A stretch of DNA of 64,000 nt from Saprospirales bacterium (GCA_016703765.1 JADJBL010000008.1:108609-172608), one strand, 5' to 3'; shown: positions 17,850 through 27,475, counted from the first letter of the stretch. Program-made: numbers and translations. The notes: generated from the letters alone by a model not told the origin.

Positions 17850-18473
17850 GTGACTAATAAATGGGAAGAAATCCGGACCAAAATTGCGGCTGATCCCGCG
17901 ATGAAGCCCTTGGTAGAGCAGATTGAATTTCCTATGCCTACGGAAGGACGCGACCCCTACTTCGATCTGGTTCGCACCATCGTATTCCAGCAGCTTTCTA
18001 CTAAAGCAGCCCAGACCATATTCAATCGTTTTCTGGAATTATTTGACGACAAATGGCCCCATCCGGATCGGCTTACCCGACTGGATATGGAGCCGATGCG
18101 CCGCGCCGGCCTGTCCCGACAAAAAGCTACCTATGTCCAGAACGTCGCTGCCTTTTTCCTGGAAGAAAAACTCCTCTCCTACGACTGGGCCGCCCAGGAA
18201 GATGAAGCAATTTTACACCTGTTGACCCGCATAAAAGGTGTGGGAAATTGGACCGCAGAAATGATCCTCATGTTCACCCTCAATCGTCCGGATGTGTTTC
18301 CGGTCGACGACCTGGGCATACAAACCGCCCTTGCAAAGCTGTACGCCTTGCCGGCTGACCTGAAAGAAAAGAAAAAAAGGATGATAGAAATCGCGGAAGC
18401 CTGGCGACCCTATCGGACTTTCGGCAGCAAATATCTCTGGCGCTATCTGGACCTGGGCCTTTGGAAACCCTGA
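17850..18473 (+). CDS. DNA-3-methyladenine glycosylase II (AlkA-type HhH-GPD)
   Basis: Base-excision repair glycosylase for alkylated purines. GTG at 17850 (VTNKWEEIRTKIAADPAMK) is the most likely start; an upstream in-frame start at 17760 would overlap mvaD. The 207-residue protein has FDLVRTIVFQQLSTKAAQTI, the helix-hairpin-helix LTRIKGVGNWTAEMILMF, and the catalytic-region Asp in VFPVDDLGIQTAL. It ends with the conserved WRPYRTFGSKYLWRYLD. It is shorter than E. coli AlkA because the N-terminal domain is missing. It converges on thymidine kinase with 5 bases between the stops. Confidence 0.9.
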   Translation: MTNKWEEIRTKIAADPAMKPLVEQIEFPMPTEGRDPYFDLVRTIVFQQLSTKAAQTIFNRFLELFDDKWPHPDRLTRLDMEPMRRAGLSRQKATYVQNVAAFFLEEKLLSYDWAAQEDEAILHLLTRIKGVGNWTAEMILMFTLNRPDVFPVDDLGIQTALAKLYALPADLKEKKKRMIEIAEAWRPYRTFGSKYLWRYLDLGLWKP

Positions 18474-18478
18474 TCCGG

Positions 18479-19078
18479 TCAGCTCTCCACGGTCGTTTTT
18501 AGGTTCAGGATATTCCCCATGTGATAACAGGTGCGGCAGCGGGCTTCGTACTGGTCCTTTTCTCCCAAAACCACCGTCTCGCTCTCATCGCTCAGGCGGA
18601 AGGAGTGCGTGGCCAGGTTGCCGCAGTGCTGGCAAATCGCGTGGACCTTTGTAATATATTCCGCAACGGCAAGTAAAAAGGGCATTGGCCCAAAAGGCTG
18701 ACCCCTATAATCCATATCCAGGCCTGCCACGATCACCCGTTTTCCTTTAAGCGCCAGCCTCTGGCAAACATCGGGCAAGTCGGAGTCGAAAAATTGAGCT
18801 TCATCGATCCCGATCACGCTCACCCCTTCGACCAACTCCAACAACTTGTGCGAGCTTTCGACAGGAACAGCCAAAATAGAGTTTTCATCGTGCGAGACGA
18901 CCTTTCCACTGTCATACCGGGTGTCGATCCTCGGCTTGAAGATCTCCACCTTCTGATTTGCAATTTTAGCCCGCTTGAGACGGCGGATCAACTCTTCCGT
19001 TTTCCCGGAAAACATGGACCCGCAAATGACCTCAATCCATCCGCTGCGCTGGCCTTTAAAATGGGGTTCGAGAAACAT
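18479..19078 (-). CDS. tdk: Thymidine kinase
   Basis: Salvages thymidine to dTMP with ATP. This 199-residue type II enzyme has the P-loop [18 protein letters not shown] (about residues 21-38), DEAQFFD as the Walker B-like segment, [14 protein letters not shown] for the substrate lid, and four zinc cysteines in CQHCG and CRTC. Start codon and length are usual. It is divergent from the unknown gene at 19192 over 113 bases. Confidence 0.95.
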   Translation of the reverse strand: MFLEPHFKGQRSGWIEVICGSMFSGKTEELIRRLKRAKIANQKVEIFKPRIDTRYDSGKVVSHDENSILAVPVESSHKLLELVEGVSVIGIDEAQFFDSDLPDVCQRLALKGKRVIVAGLDMDYRGQPFGPMPFLLAVAEYITKVHAICQHCGNLATHSFRLSDESETVVLGEKDQYEARCRTCYHMGNILNLKTTVES

Positions 19079-19191
19079 GATCTTCGCTTAATGAAAAATC
19101 GTTATTTTTACATCGGCAGGTATAACCTACGAATTTAACCATTTTTGCCATTCTCGATTTACTTCCATCATAAACAAAATACCTTTTGGCA

Positions 19192-19911
19192 ATGGATTTC
19201 CAGAAAGCAGGTATCCTTTTGGAAAAGATCAATGCGCTCTATAAGAACATGAGCGTCGATGCGGGGAGCATCTCCGAAATTGAAAAGGACCTCATGCGCG
19301 CCTATCTCCGTCAGTTTTACGAATACTTTATGCCCCAGCCGGGCCAGGCCTCTGAAACGGAAGAACCGCCTGTAGTGCTCGATCTGCCAATCGAAAGAAA
19401 AGAGCGGAAAAAGCCCGAAGCGCTAAAACCGACTGTCAGCGAACCCAAAGTCGCGCTGCCTCCCCATATTGCTGCGGAGGAGGATGAAGACGAGCCTGAG
19501 GAAATTCCCGCACCCAGGGTCATCAAAGTTCCCGATCCGCCCAGGGAAATACCACGCCCAAAAGAGAAGGTGCAGCGAGAGCTTGTTTCCGACTCGGATG
19601 ATGATCTGGAAACGCTTTTTGAACACCACCAGGCTAAGGAGCTCTCCGAAAAACTTAGCGAGCTCCCCATCCAGGACCTCAGTAAAGCCATGGGGCTCAA
19701 CGAGAAGATCTTTACCATCAACGAACTGTTCGCCGGCGATCAGGATGCCTTTAAACAAATCATTCAGACCCTCAACGGATTCCGCTCCTTCGCCGATGCC
19801 AAAGAATACCTCATCCGGGAGGCCGCCTTCCGTTTTAATTGGTCCCACCCTGAAAGAAAGAACAAAGCCAAGAACTTTATAAAATTGGTTCGACGCCGGT
19901 ATATCAGTTAG
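19192..19911 (+). CDS. Conserved protein of unknown function with acidic Pro-rich linker
   Basis: The chosen start is the ATG at 19192. The protein has 239 residues and three parts. The N-terminus is a helical segment (MDFQKAGILLEKINALYKNM, then DLMRAYLRQFYEYF). The middle (about 45-135) is a disordered, Pro/Glu/Asp-rich linker. The C-terminus is a helical domain (LSKAMGLNEKIFTINELFAGDQDAFKQ and REAAFRFNW) ending in a basic tail KLVRRRYIS. It has no signal peptide or membrane segment. Similar proteins seem widespread in Bacteroidota, but no function was recognised. It ends 14 bases before pfkA on the same strand and is probably cotranscribed. Confidence 0.75.
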   Translation: MDFQKAGILLEKINALYKNMSVDAGSISEIEKDLMRAYLRQFYEYFMPQPGQASETEEPPVVLDLPIERKERKKPEALKPTVSEPKVALPPHIAAEEDEDEPEEIPAPRVIKVPDPPREIPRPKEKVQRELVSDSDDDLETLFEHHQAKELSEKLSELPIQDLSKAMGLNEKIFTINELFAGDQDAFKQIIQTLNGFRSFADAKEYLIREAAFRFNWSHPERKNKAKNFIKLVRRRYIS

Positions 19912-19925
19912 GCAACAGAAAATTT

Positions 19926-20897
19926 ATGAAACGAATCGCCGTATTTACATCCGGAGGAGACTCCCCCGGAATGAACGCCTGTATCCGGGCGGTTACCCGA
20001 AGCGGACTGGCTATGGGATTGGAGGTCTTTGGGATCAGGAGCGGCTACGAAGGTATGATCGAGGGCGATATTTATCCCCTGGAAAAAAATGCGGTGAGCA
20101 ACATTATCCAGCTTGGGGGTACCATCCTTCAAACAGCCCGCAGCAAGGAATTCCACACCGTGGAGGGGAGAAAAAAGGCTTATCAAAACCTCCGGAAGCA
20201 CCAAATCGAGGGAGTAGTGGCTATCGGCGGCGACGGCACTTTCCGGGGAGCACACGTGTTTATGCAGGAATACCCCGATATCGCCTTTGTAGGGACCCCA
20301 GGCACAATCGACAATGATCTGTTTGGAACCGATTTTACCATCGGCTTCGACACGGCCATCAATACGGCCATGAATGCCATCGACAATATCAAGGACACGG
20401 CCAATGCCCACAACCGACTGTTCTTTGTCGAAGTCATGGGCCGCGATGCCGGATTTATCGCCCTGAACACAGCCATCGCCACGGGCGCCGAAGCGGTGCT
20501 GCTCCCCGAAACCACCACCGATCTGGGCAAACTGATCGAACAACTGGAAAACAACTATCGCAATAAAAAAAGAGCGAGCATCGTCGTAGTTTCCGAAGGG
20601 GACGAGGCGGGGGGCGCTTTTAAAATCGCCGACCATGTCAAGGAGAAATGCCCCCAATTCGACATCAAGGTCGCCATACTCGGACATATCCAACGGGGGG
20701 GAAGGCCTTCCTGTTCGGAAAGGGTGCTTGCCAGCCGACTGGGCCTCGAAGCGGTGCGGGCCTTAGTAGCAGGAAAGAAATCAGTTATGGTCGGGGAGGT
20801 GAACAAGGAGATCGTATTCACGCCCTTCGACCATGCCGCCAAAAAACACCAGGAAATTAATCCGGTATTGATCGAAATGGTTGATTTGCTGGCCTGA
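19926..20897 (+). CDS. pfkA: ATP-dependent 6-phosphofructokinase
   Basis: The committed step of glycolysis, fructose 6-phosphate to fructose 1,6-bisphosphate. The 323-residue enzyme has TSGGDSPGMNACIRA at the start, the phosphate site GGDGTFRGA, and the catalytic TPGTIDNDL (Asp as base). Substrate-binding residues follow in EVMGRDAGFIAL and LGHIQRGGRPS. The Gly after GGD (GGDGT) indicates ATP rather than pyrophosphate as donor. It is preceded by the unknown gene at 14 bases and followed by rhomboid protease at 22 bases, a likely three-gene unit. Confidence 0.96.
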   Translation: MKRIAVFTSGGDSPGMNACIRAVTRSGLAMGLEVFGIRSGYEGMIEGDIYPLEKNAVSNIIQLGGTILQTARSKEFHTVEGRKKAYQNLRKHQIEGVVAIGGDGTFRGAHVFMQEYPDIAFVGTPGTIDNDLFGTDFTIGFDTAINTAMNAIDNIKDTANAHNRLFFVEVMGRDAGFIALNTAIATGAEAVLLPETTTDLGKLIEQLENNYRNKKRASIVVVSEGDEAGGAFKIADHVKEKCPQFDIKVAILGHIQRGGRPSCSERVLASRLGLEAVRALVAGKKSVMVGEVNKEIVFTPFDHAAKKHQEINPVLIEMVDLLA

Positions 20898-20919
20898 ACG
20901 GATCGAAAATAAATGTAAT

Positions 20920-21606
20920 ATGTCTGTTACATCCCAGATTGAAAGGAGCAGATTCCTCAGAAGCCTTCGTTTTCCGCTCGTCCTTTTGGCCGTCATGTGG
21001 GGCATTCACCTGATTCAGTTTATCACCCTCATGGATTTTGGCTCCCTCGGGGTGTATCCGCGAAAACCTTTTGGAATCCGTGGTATATTTCTTTCCCCGC
21101 TAATTCACGGCGATTGGCAGCACATTATTTCCAACTCGCCCCCTTTCTTTGTGCTCACGGCTTTGCTCCTATACTTTTACCCAAAAGTGGCGATGCGCAG
21201 TTTCATCATGATCTACCTGCTTACCGGTCTGGCCGTATGGCTATTTGGAAGAAATGTCTTCCATATCGGGGCCAGCGGGGTCATATACGGACTGGTCTCC
21301 TTTGTTTTCTGGACGGGCGTGTTCAGGCGAAGCCTGAGGGCTATCGTACTCGCATTGGTCGTGCTGTTTTTATACAGCGGCTTGTTTATGGGCATCGTCC
21401 CCAACGAACAACAGAATATCTCCTGGGAGAGCCACCTGATGGGGGCTTTGGTGGGCGTATTTACCGCCTATTGGTATAAGGGGGACATTGAACAGGATGA
21501 ACAAGCCAAGCCTCCCAGCTGGGAGGAAGAGGAATCCGATCGCCCCTATTTTCTCGACAGGGGTACCTTTGATAAAACCATCGCGGAAAGAAGAGAGGAG
21601 GAATAG
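20920..21606 (+). CDS. Rhomboid family intramembrane serine protease
   Basis: The ATG at 20920 (MSVTSQIERSRFLRSLRF) is preferred over an earlier frame opening inside pfkA. The 228-residue protein has about six membrane segments. The first loop motif is HGDWQHIISNSPPFF. The catalytic Ser is in GASGVIYGLVSF, and the catalytic His in WESHLMGALVG. A 35-residue charged cytoplasmic tail follows (PPSWEEEESDRPYF). Substrates are unknown. It lies 22 bases after pfkA. The convergent S8 protease ends only 3 bases away. Confidence 0.92.
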   Translation: MSVTSQIERSRFLRSLRFPLVLLAVMWGIHLIQFITLMDFGSLGVYPRKPFGIRGIFLSPLIHGDWQHIISNSPPFFVLTALLLYFYPKVAMRSFIMIYLLTGLAVWLFGRNVFHIGASGVIYGLVSFVFWTGVFRRSLRAIVLALVVLFLYSGLFMGIVPNEQQNISWESHLMGALVGVFTAYWYKGDIEQDEQAKPPSWEEEESDRPYFLDRGTFDKTIAERREEE

Positions 21607-21609
21607 CCC

Positions 21610-23481
21610 TCAGACCACATCTTCCAGATTTCGCACAAACCCGTTGATTCCGATTTCTGCATTTTGTCCTGCAGGCCAATGGCATCATTGCTATTGGGAA
21701 AACTGCCGGCGACCACTTTGTAAATGGTTTTACCGGCCGAAAGGACCGGGCTGATCAGAATGGACACCCCGAACAAGCGCTTGATCCGGTCGGCCAAGGT
21801 TAAGACGTTGTTATAGTCTGAGAATGCACCGATCTGTACGCCCCACCCCTTGAGTTTTTCACTGCTGGGCTCCACTTTGAATACTCCGGATGGAGGAGGA
21901 GCCGCCGGTTCCGTACTTACCACGGGGGTTGAAGTTCCGGAGCCCTGTGATTTCCTTCGGATGGCTTCCGCCACAGCCCTGTCGGCATTTACTCTCCCGT
22001 AACCAAATCGGAGCGAATGCCCGTTGACGTATTCACTTGGACTGCCGACTTTATCTGCGGTGTCTTTCAGGATCTGTTTTACCTCGCGGGAAGTCAGGTC
22101 GGGATTCACTGACAACATGAGTGCGCAAATGCCCGCCACGATTGGCGTAGCCCCTGAGGTGCCGCCAAAATGCATATACCGGTCGCCCCTGGTACGGCCA
22201 TCGGCCCAATACCGTTGGTTTCCCTGCTACCGGGTATCTCCGGGATCCCAGGAAGCCTGGCGGCAATGAGAGGCCAATCTCCATTGGATGGGGCGCAAAT
22301 GCTCACTTGTCTGCCGCGGTTGGAATACCGGGCATGTTCGTCCTTGCTCGTACAGGCGGCTACGGCGATTACATCCGGATGGGCTGCGTAATAGCTTACA
22401 AAATCCTTGTCGTCGTTCCCCACGGCAAACAGGACGATACAACCCTTTCCGTTGCGTCCCTGCTTGGCGGCGCGGGTGATGGCTTGCTCCTTCAGGGAGT
22501 TGAGGCTATTGGCCGGGTCGATCGTGCCCCAGCTGCAACTGATGATATCGGCGCCGTTCTTGACGCAGTACTCGAAGATCTCCTCGGTCGTGCGCCAGCT
22601 GAAGGAAGTCCCGCTGACCGGCATGAATTTGGCGTTGGGGGCGACCCCTACCATTCCGGAGCCGTTTGAAGCAGCCAGAGCAAGGCTTGCGCAGGGGTTC
22701 CATGCGCAAAGCGCGAATCGCCGGTATACAATTGGGAGGAGCGGTTCCAAAAATCGTAAGGCTTAAAAACCTTACCGGCCAGGTCGGGGTGGGTGAGGTC
22801 AAAGCCGTTGTCGACGATCGCTATCGTAATATTGGAGGAGCCCATATTCCCTATGCGGGCCCAGGCATCGACCACCTTGGCGTCGGCGCCCCATTTGGTG
22901 ACATAGTTTGAATCGACGACCCTGCCCGTATTCCTCAGGTGCCATTGATGAGCCAGCAGGGTATCGCTGGGCGTTTGGAATTCATAAGGGTCGAGGGGGT
23001 ATCGATATCGGGTTCGGCCAATTTGACCAGGGATATTTTTTGAAGGAACTGGGCTACCTTGAAAGGGTTGGGCGATTTGGCCGTCACCTTGGCGATGATC
23101 TGGTGACCGGAGCGGCGTTCCACCAGTTCCAGGTAAAATTCGTCGAGCACCAGGTTCTGCTCTTCTTCATTGGTTTCATCCTGGAATTCAATGAGAATCT
23201 CTCCGGTTGGGATGATGGGTTTTTTGCTTCCTTCGTTGAAATACACGTGAGTACCCACTAGGATCTCCTCTTTTTGCGGACGTCGTCGAGCTGTGCGTCG
23301 AGCCCTCCTTCGGCCTGCTGAAGGGAGACCACCTGGAATCCTCCCATGTTTTCAAAAACTTTTCCGAAACGTAATCGGAACCGGCTGTTTGTTTGGGATC
23401 CTTTGCTTTTAAACCAACGAGGGTGCTGCTTTTCCGGAGCCGCAATTCTCCCTTTCCGGATTTAATCGTCAATTTTGCCAT
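21610..23481 (-). pseudogene. S8 (subtilisin-like) serine protease with C-terminal SPOR-like domain, multiply frameshifted
   Basis: ATG at 23481 begins MAKLTIKSGKGELRLRKSST. The protein is then spread over five frames: 23481-23345, 23258-22990, 22940-22690, 22700-22240 and 22175-21650, with the final GINGFVRNLEDVV in a sixth piece ending at 21610. An in-frame TAG at 22227-22229 also interrupts it. The subtilisin triad is all present: Asp in AIVDNGFDLTHPDL, His in FAHGTP and Ser in GGTSGATP. After a linker the C-terminus is SPOR-like (GWGVQIGAFSDYNNVLTLADRI, then TIYKVVAGSF). At least four breaks are cured by one base in a homopolymer (for example CCCC to CCCCC near 22695, AAAA to AAAAA near 23355). 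Sequence error is therefore as likely as decay. No signal peptide is visible. Confidence 0.8.
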
Positions 23482-23528
23482 GTAACTTTCGTTTAAAAAG
23501 CGGAAAGGAAAGATAAGAATTTCTCCTA

Positions 23529-23568
23529 AAAAAGAAAGGCCGCTGTATGTACAGCGGCCTTTCTTTTT
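23529..23568. terminator. Bidirectional-looking intrinsic terminator
   Basis: Arms AAAGAAAGGCCGCTGTA and TACAGCGGCCTTTCTTT are perfect complements around a TG loop. The hairpin is flanked by an A run on one side and a T run on the other. It lies directly after the ECF sigma stop codon on the minus strand and upstream of the S8 protease, so it should separate the two transcripts. Confidence 0.85.
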
Positions 23569-24076
23569 ATGCCCTTTCCTGACTGGCTGTCTCGTACATT
23601 TTGCGAAGCTTGCGCCGCGCAAAAAATATCCGGCTTTTTATGGTGCCGAGGGGGGCGTCCAGTTCTTCAGCGATCTCGTCGTATTTATAACCCTTAAACG
23701 CCATCCAGAAAGGCCTTTTGAATTCATCGGGAAGGGAGCTCACCATTTTGAGGAGCTCCTTATAACCTGCGTTCATCTCGCCGTCGTTGTTTACGGCGAC
23801 ATCTCCGGAATTGATGTAATAGTTGTTCGGAGTTTGGTCCAGGATCGTACCCCTGCGAACTTTTTTCCGGTAGTTATTGATGAAAATATTGCGCATGATC
23901 GTGACAGCCCAGGCTTTGAAATTGGTCCCATCCTGAAATTTATCGGCATTGGACATAATTCTAAGCGCGGTATCCTGATATAGATCGTCGGCGTCGGCTG
24001 ACCTTCCCGTCAGTTTCACGGCGAAGGCTCTTAACTATTCGCTAATATCCTCCAGTTGTTCATATATCGACATCAT
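23567..24076 (-). CDS. RNA polymerase ECF-type sigma-70 factor, interrupted by an in-frame TAG
   Basis: From the ATG at 24076 the frame reads MMSIYEQLEDISE, then TAG at 24035-24037, then LRAFAVKLTGRSADADDLYQDTAL onward without a further break. A GTG at 24019 could start a shortened product. Region 2 includes ADADDLYQDTALRI and FKAWAVTIMRNIFINNYRK. Region 4 is SLPDEFKRPFWM...YKYDEIAEELDAPLGTIKSRIFFARRKLRK, the helix-turn-helix. A Gln codon (CAG) fits the TAG position, which suggests a C-to-T change or base-call error. The repaired length of about 169 residues is normal. A perfect terminator follows the stop. No anti-sigma gene is adjacent. Confidence 0.87.
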
Positions 24077-24346
24077 ATGGTCGGTGATTGTATTGTAATT
24101 ATTTTTTACAAAAGTAAGGCTTATTTAGACTTTTTGCAAATAAGATTTACTTTTTAGATTGCGTTTTGAGAGATTTAATAATTCCTTAACAACTTTCGCG
24201 TGGTTAAACTTTCAAATTGGTATCGTTGTTAACAGAACGATGAAACCGGAACATTGTGGCATAGGAAAACCTATTTCCGTCGAGTAAAACCATGTGTACG
24301 TCGATAACGCCAACCTACATTTTCAAAGGCCAATAAACTCATTTGA
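24077..24346. promoter_or_regulatory. Divergent intergenic region with a possible operator
   Basis: The region is AT-rich and contains no gene. The inverted repeat ATCGTT-GTTAACAG-AACGAT at 24222-24241 lies about 105 bases before the XRE regulator gene and could be its operator. A second small dyad, TTGTAA-N7-TTACAA, lies at about 24095-24115 in front of the sigma gene. Both are pattern calls only. Confidence 0.3.
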
Positions 24347-24862
24347 ATGAGCTCTATCAACCTCAATCCGGATCCGAGTTTTCTCGCGGACAACATCCGC
24401 ATACTTCGGAAAAGCCGAAACTGGAGCCAGGAAGAATTGGCCAAACAGGTGGGCCTCAACCGGGGAAACATTGCCTCGTATGAGAAAGGGACCGCAGAGC
24501 CCAAGCTTTGCAATCTCCTGAAAATCGCCCAATTATTCGGGGTGTCAATCCTCGATCTGATGGAAAGCGAAGATATGAAACCGGAAATGAGCGGGAACGG
24601 GACGACGAACCTCCCCTCCAGCGGCATGGAACCCGAAACCTGGGCCAAGTTAGTGGAACATGCGGAAGAACTGGAGCGGGTGACGGACGGCATTTTCCAT
24701 TGTCACTGCTTTAAAATGAAGCTTATCGCCCGGGACGACGATAAAGACCTCAAAACCATCTCCAATCAATTTGAACAACTCTACGACGCGACCCGCTCCT
24801 TGCTGAAATCCCACAAGGAATTACTCGCATATCTCGGCGCCCGGGAGCTTCCACTCAAATAG
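24347..24862 (+). CDS. XRE-family helix-turn-helix transcriptional regulator
   Basis: A 171-residue protein. Residues about 12-67 form an HTH_3 domain: LADNIRILRKSRNWSQEELAKQ, then GLNRGNIASYEKGTAEP as the recognition helix region, then LLKIAQLFGVSILDLM. A flexible Gly/Ser/Pro linker leads to a C-terminal helical region that could be for dimerisation or ligand sensing (WAKLVEHAEELERV). No known effector domain. It is divergent from the sigma gene. Its stop overlaps the convergent universal stress gene by 8 bases. Confidence 0.88.
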   Translation: MSSINLNPDPSFLADNIRILRKSRNWSQEELAKQVGLNRGNIASYEKGTAEPKLCNLLKIAQLFGVSILDLMESEDMKPEMSGNGTTNLPSSGMEPETWAKLVEHAEELERVTDGIFHCHCFKMKLIARDDDKDLKTISNQFEQLYDATRSLLKSHKELLAYLGARELPLK

Positions 24863-25701
24863 CAATCGCCTGCCCCACTGCCTGGGCTTTTTCTTTTTCC
24901 ATTTGCAATTGCAGAAAGTTGTTGTGGAACACCAGCAAGGGGATATCCATCGAGGAAAGGGATTTCTGCTCGGATCCGTAGCTAAACAGCGCTTCAAAGG
25001 TCTTCTGCCGGCTCCGCATCATGACCACCATATCGATGGCATTGTCCTGAACGTAGTCCAGGATGCCCTCGGCTGCCAAATCTTCGGGAATGCTTTTCTG
25101 GATCAGGAAGTTTTTCTTGTTGAGGATTTCCTGGTTGTATTCCCAAGCCAGGGGCTCCGAAGAGAAATGCAGATAATGCAGGTTTGCGCCAAAGCGCAGG
25201 CTGAGAGACAGAATATTTTCCTGGATGGAGGGGTCCATACTTCGGTACTGGCCACCAACGACCAGGATATTGCCGATCCCCTCAAAACTCCTGCCGGCGG
25301 GAACCACCAAAACCGGACAGCGCGAGCCGGCAAACAGCCGCGACGTCTTGGTCCCCTTAATCTGGGGGAAGGTATTGTAGGCGTGTTTTTTCCCAATCAC
25401 CACATACCGGAACTGGCCTGCCAGGCAGGCCTGAGAGATTACCTCGTCCAATTTCCCTCTCAGGATCATGAGGTGAATATTTTCGGGCGTCGCGCCGCTC
25501 TGATCCCGAATAAATTCAGTCAATTGCCGGTTGATCGCTTCGTGCTTTTTTTCGGGGCAGCCAAAAGCGGTTGAGCCTGCTTTCACAGGCGTGCATCACC
25601 GTAATGTCGGCAGCGATAGCCTGGGCAAAGGAACGGGAATATTCAAGGGCGTTGTGGGAGATATCCGAAAAGTCGGTTGGTAGTAATAATCGGTTCATCA
25701 T
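24855..25701 (-). CDS. Universal stress protein (tandem UspA), frameshifted
   Basis: ATG at 25701 gives MMNRLLLPTDFSDISHNALEYS, the standard UspA N-terminus. The frame breaks in the first domain near 25575 at a seven-A run; removing one A joins HACESRLNRFWLPRKK to HEAINRQLTEF and the rest. The first domain ends with RYVVIGKKHAY and SRCPVLVVPAG. The second (from about NILVVGGQYRSMD) ends with DMVVMMRSRQKTFEALFSYGSEQKSLS and IPLLVFHN. The repaired protein is about 282 residues with two UspA domains. The ATP-binding G-2X-G-9X-G motif is not clear, so nucleotide binding is uncertain. No neighbours suggest the specific stress. Confidence 0.87.
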
Positions 25702-25978
25702 TGGAAATAGGTCCTTGTTTATTTGGTTAGGGTGCTGATAGCCTCAGCTAATATCGTGATTCAAAACAGCATATTCAAAAGTTTATTGTCTGAAATCCGG
25801 AAGAAAATTTCACGGATTCGTCATTGGAAATACAAATTTTCTTGAAAGTTTGGCCGATTCCCAATAAATATACCTCTGAAAGACCTGTTCAGGGAGGTAA
25901 AAGTTCACTCAAATCTGTTAAAGTAACGGACTGGGTATATATTCATGGGCAGTGGGTTCAAATGAAAAGGAAATGGTT
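25702..25978. other. Intergenic stretch without a recognised gene
   Basis: About 280 bases between the universal stress gene and the symporter, both on the minus strand. It holds the stress-gene promoter and the symporter 3' end. No terminator hairpin, RNA gene or conserved box was found. The open frame at 25824-26090 runs into the symporter from the opposite strand and looks accidental. Confidence 0.4.
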
Positions 25979-27475
25979 TCAAGAAACCTCGCTTTTAAGA
26001 GCGGGAAGAGAAATGAGCCAAAGCCCAAGAAAGGTCAAGGCTCCGTTTAAGGCCAAAATCAGGAATCCGAGGTTGAGCCCCCCAAGATAAGCCTCAGAGG
26101 AGCGGTCGACCAGAAAGGAGAGCAGGGGCGACAGAATACAAATCAGCACCACCCAACGGTCCCGTACCCTGCGTTTGGTAAGCAGGCTAAATGCAAACAG
26201 ACCCAGCAGCGGACCGTAGGTGTACCCTGCGGCTTTGAACAGGCCGTTGATGATAGAATCATTGTGCATCGATTCGAACCAGATGATCACGCCTGCCATG
26301 GTGAGGGCAATCAGGTTGTGCACAATGATCCGGGTCCTTCTTTTTTCCTGCTCGGATTTCGGGGACTTTTCAAAATTGAGAAAATCTACGCAAAAGGAGG
26401 TAGTAAGTGCGGTCAGGGCTGAATCAGCGCTCGAATAAGCGGCTGCTACGAGGCCCAGAATAAAAAACAGACCTCCGATCTGGGGGAGGTGATTGAATGC
26501 CAGGGTCGGATAGAGAAGATCCGGTTTTTCTACCGCGATATGCAGGTGGTCCGCATAGAGGTATAGAAGAGCGCCTAAGGTCAGGAACAGCAAGTTGACG
26601 AACACCAACAAGACAGTGGTAAAGGTGAACATGTTTTTCTGTGCGTCCCGGAGGTTCCTGCAGCTCAGGTTCTTTTGCATCATATCCTGATCCAGGCCCG
26701 TCATCGCAATGGCAATGAGGGCTCCGCCGAAAAACTGTTTGAAAAAATTGTTGGGGTCTTTCCATCCCCCGTCCATAAAAAACACCTTGCTGTAAGAGCT
26801 CTCGTTTATGGCAGAAAACAGGTCTTTTATGCCCTGGTACCCTAACTCCCGGCTAATCACGCTTACAGTCAATACCACGGCCGTCAACATGGCGATAGTT
26901 TGGAAGACGTCTGTGTACACAATAGTTTTAATCCCTCCCCGGAAAGTGTATACGTAAATGAGTGCAAGGGTGATCAGCACCGTACCGTAAAAAGGAATGC
27001 CGAAAGAGCTGAATGCAAACTGGTGCAAAATCAAAGCCATCAGGAAAAGACGGAAAGAGGCGCCGATCAGGCGGGAAAGCAGGAAAAACGCGGCGCCGGT
27101 TTTATACGAGAATATGCCCAGACGCTTCTCCAGATAAGTGTATATGGTGGTCAAATGAAGCCGGTAATAGAGGGGTAGGAGCACGGTTCCGATCACCAGG
27201 TAACCGAGCAGATAGCCGAAAACCACCTGCATATAGGAAAAAGACTCGTTGAGTTTACCCGCGCCGACGGCGCCGGGGATGGAGATGAAAGTAACCCCGG
27301 AAATAGAAGCCCCGATCATTCCAATGGCGACCAACACCCAGGGAGCCTTCCTGCCGGCCAGGAAGAAGTCTTCACTGGAAACCCGCCGGCTGGTAACAAA
27401 TGAAATGAACATCAAGATGGCAAAGTACCCTACGAGGGCAATGATGATCGTTTCAGGAGATATGTTTTGGGTCAT
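25979..27475 (-). CDS. Sodium:solute symporter family protein (SLC5/SSS)
   Basis: A 498-residue polytopic membrane protein with about 13 hydrophobic segments. Family features include the early RVSSEDFFLAGRKAPW loop, ISGVTFISIPGAVGAGKLN for the sodium-binding discontinuous helix, and AAAYSSADSALTALTTSF, with the Ser pair of the Na2 site. Substrate cannot be predicted by eye. It lies 22 bases after upp and 720 bases after a deacetylase-like gene on the same strand, so the three may be an operon. A link to nucleobase uptake is conceivable but not shown by the sequence. Confidence 0.92.
   Translation of the reverse strand: MTQNISPETIIIALVGYFAILMFISFVTSRRVSSEDFFLAGRKAPWVLVAIGMIGASISGVTFISIPGAVGAGKLNESFSYMQVVFGYLLGYLVIGTVLLPLYYRLHLTTIYTYLEKRLGIFSYKTGAAFFLLSRLIGASFRLFLMALILHQFAFSSFGIPFYGTVLITLALIYVYTFRGGIKTIVYTDVFQTIAMLTAVVLTVSVISRELGYQGIKDLFSAINESSYSKVFFMDGGWKDPNNFFKQFFGGALIAIAMTGLDQDMMQKNLSCRNLRDAQKNMFTFTTVLLVFVNLLFLTLGALLYLYADHLHIAVEKPDLLYPTLAFNHLPQIGGLFFILGLVAAAYSSADSALTALTTSFCVDFLNFEKSPKSEQEKRRTRIIVHNLIALTMAGVIIWFESMHNDSIINGLFKAAGYTYGPLLGLFAFSLLTKRRVRDRWVVLICILSPLLSFLVDRSSEAYLGGLNLGFLILALNGALTFLGLWLISLPALKSEVS

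Noticed and set aside
22227..24037. Reassignment of TAG to glutamine
   Set aside because: Two genes have an in-frame TAG where Gln fits. But intact genes here end in TAG (M1 peptidase, DUF4175, RsbW-like kinase) and prfA, which reads UAG, is intact.
25940..25975. tRNA-like TpsiC-loop word GGTTCAAAT
   Set aside because: The flanking bases form no T stem, and no anticodon arm or acceptor stem could be placed around it.
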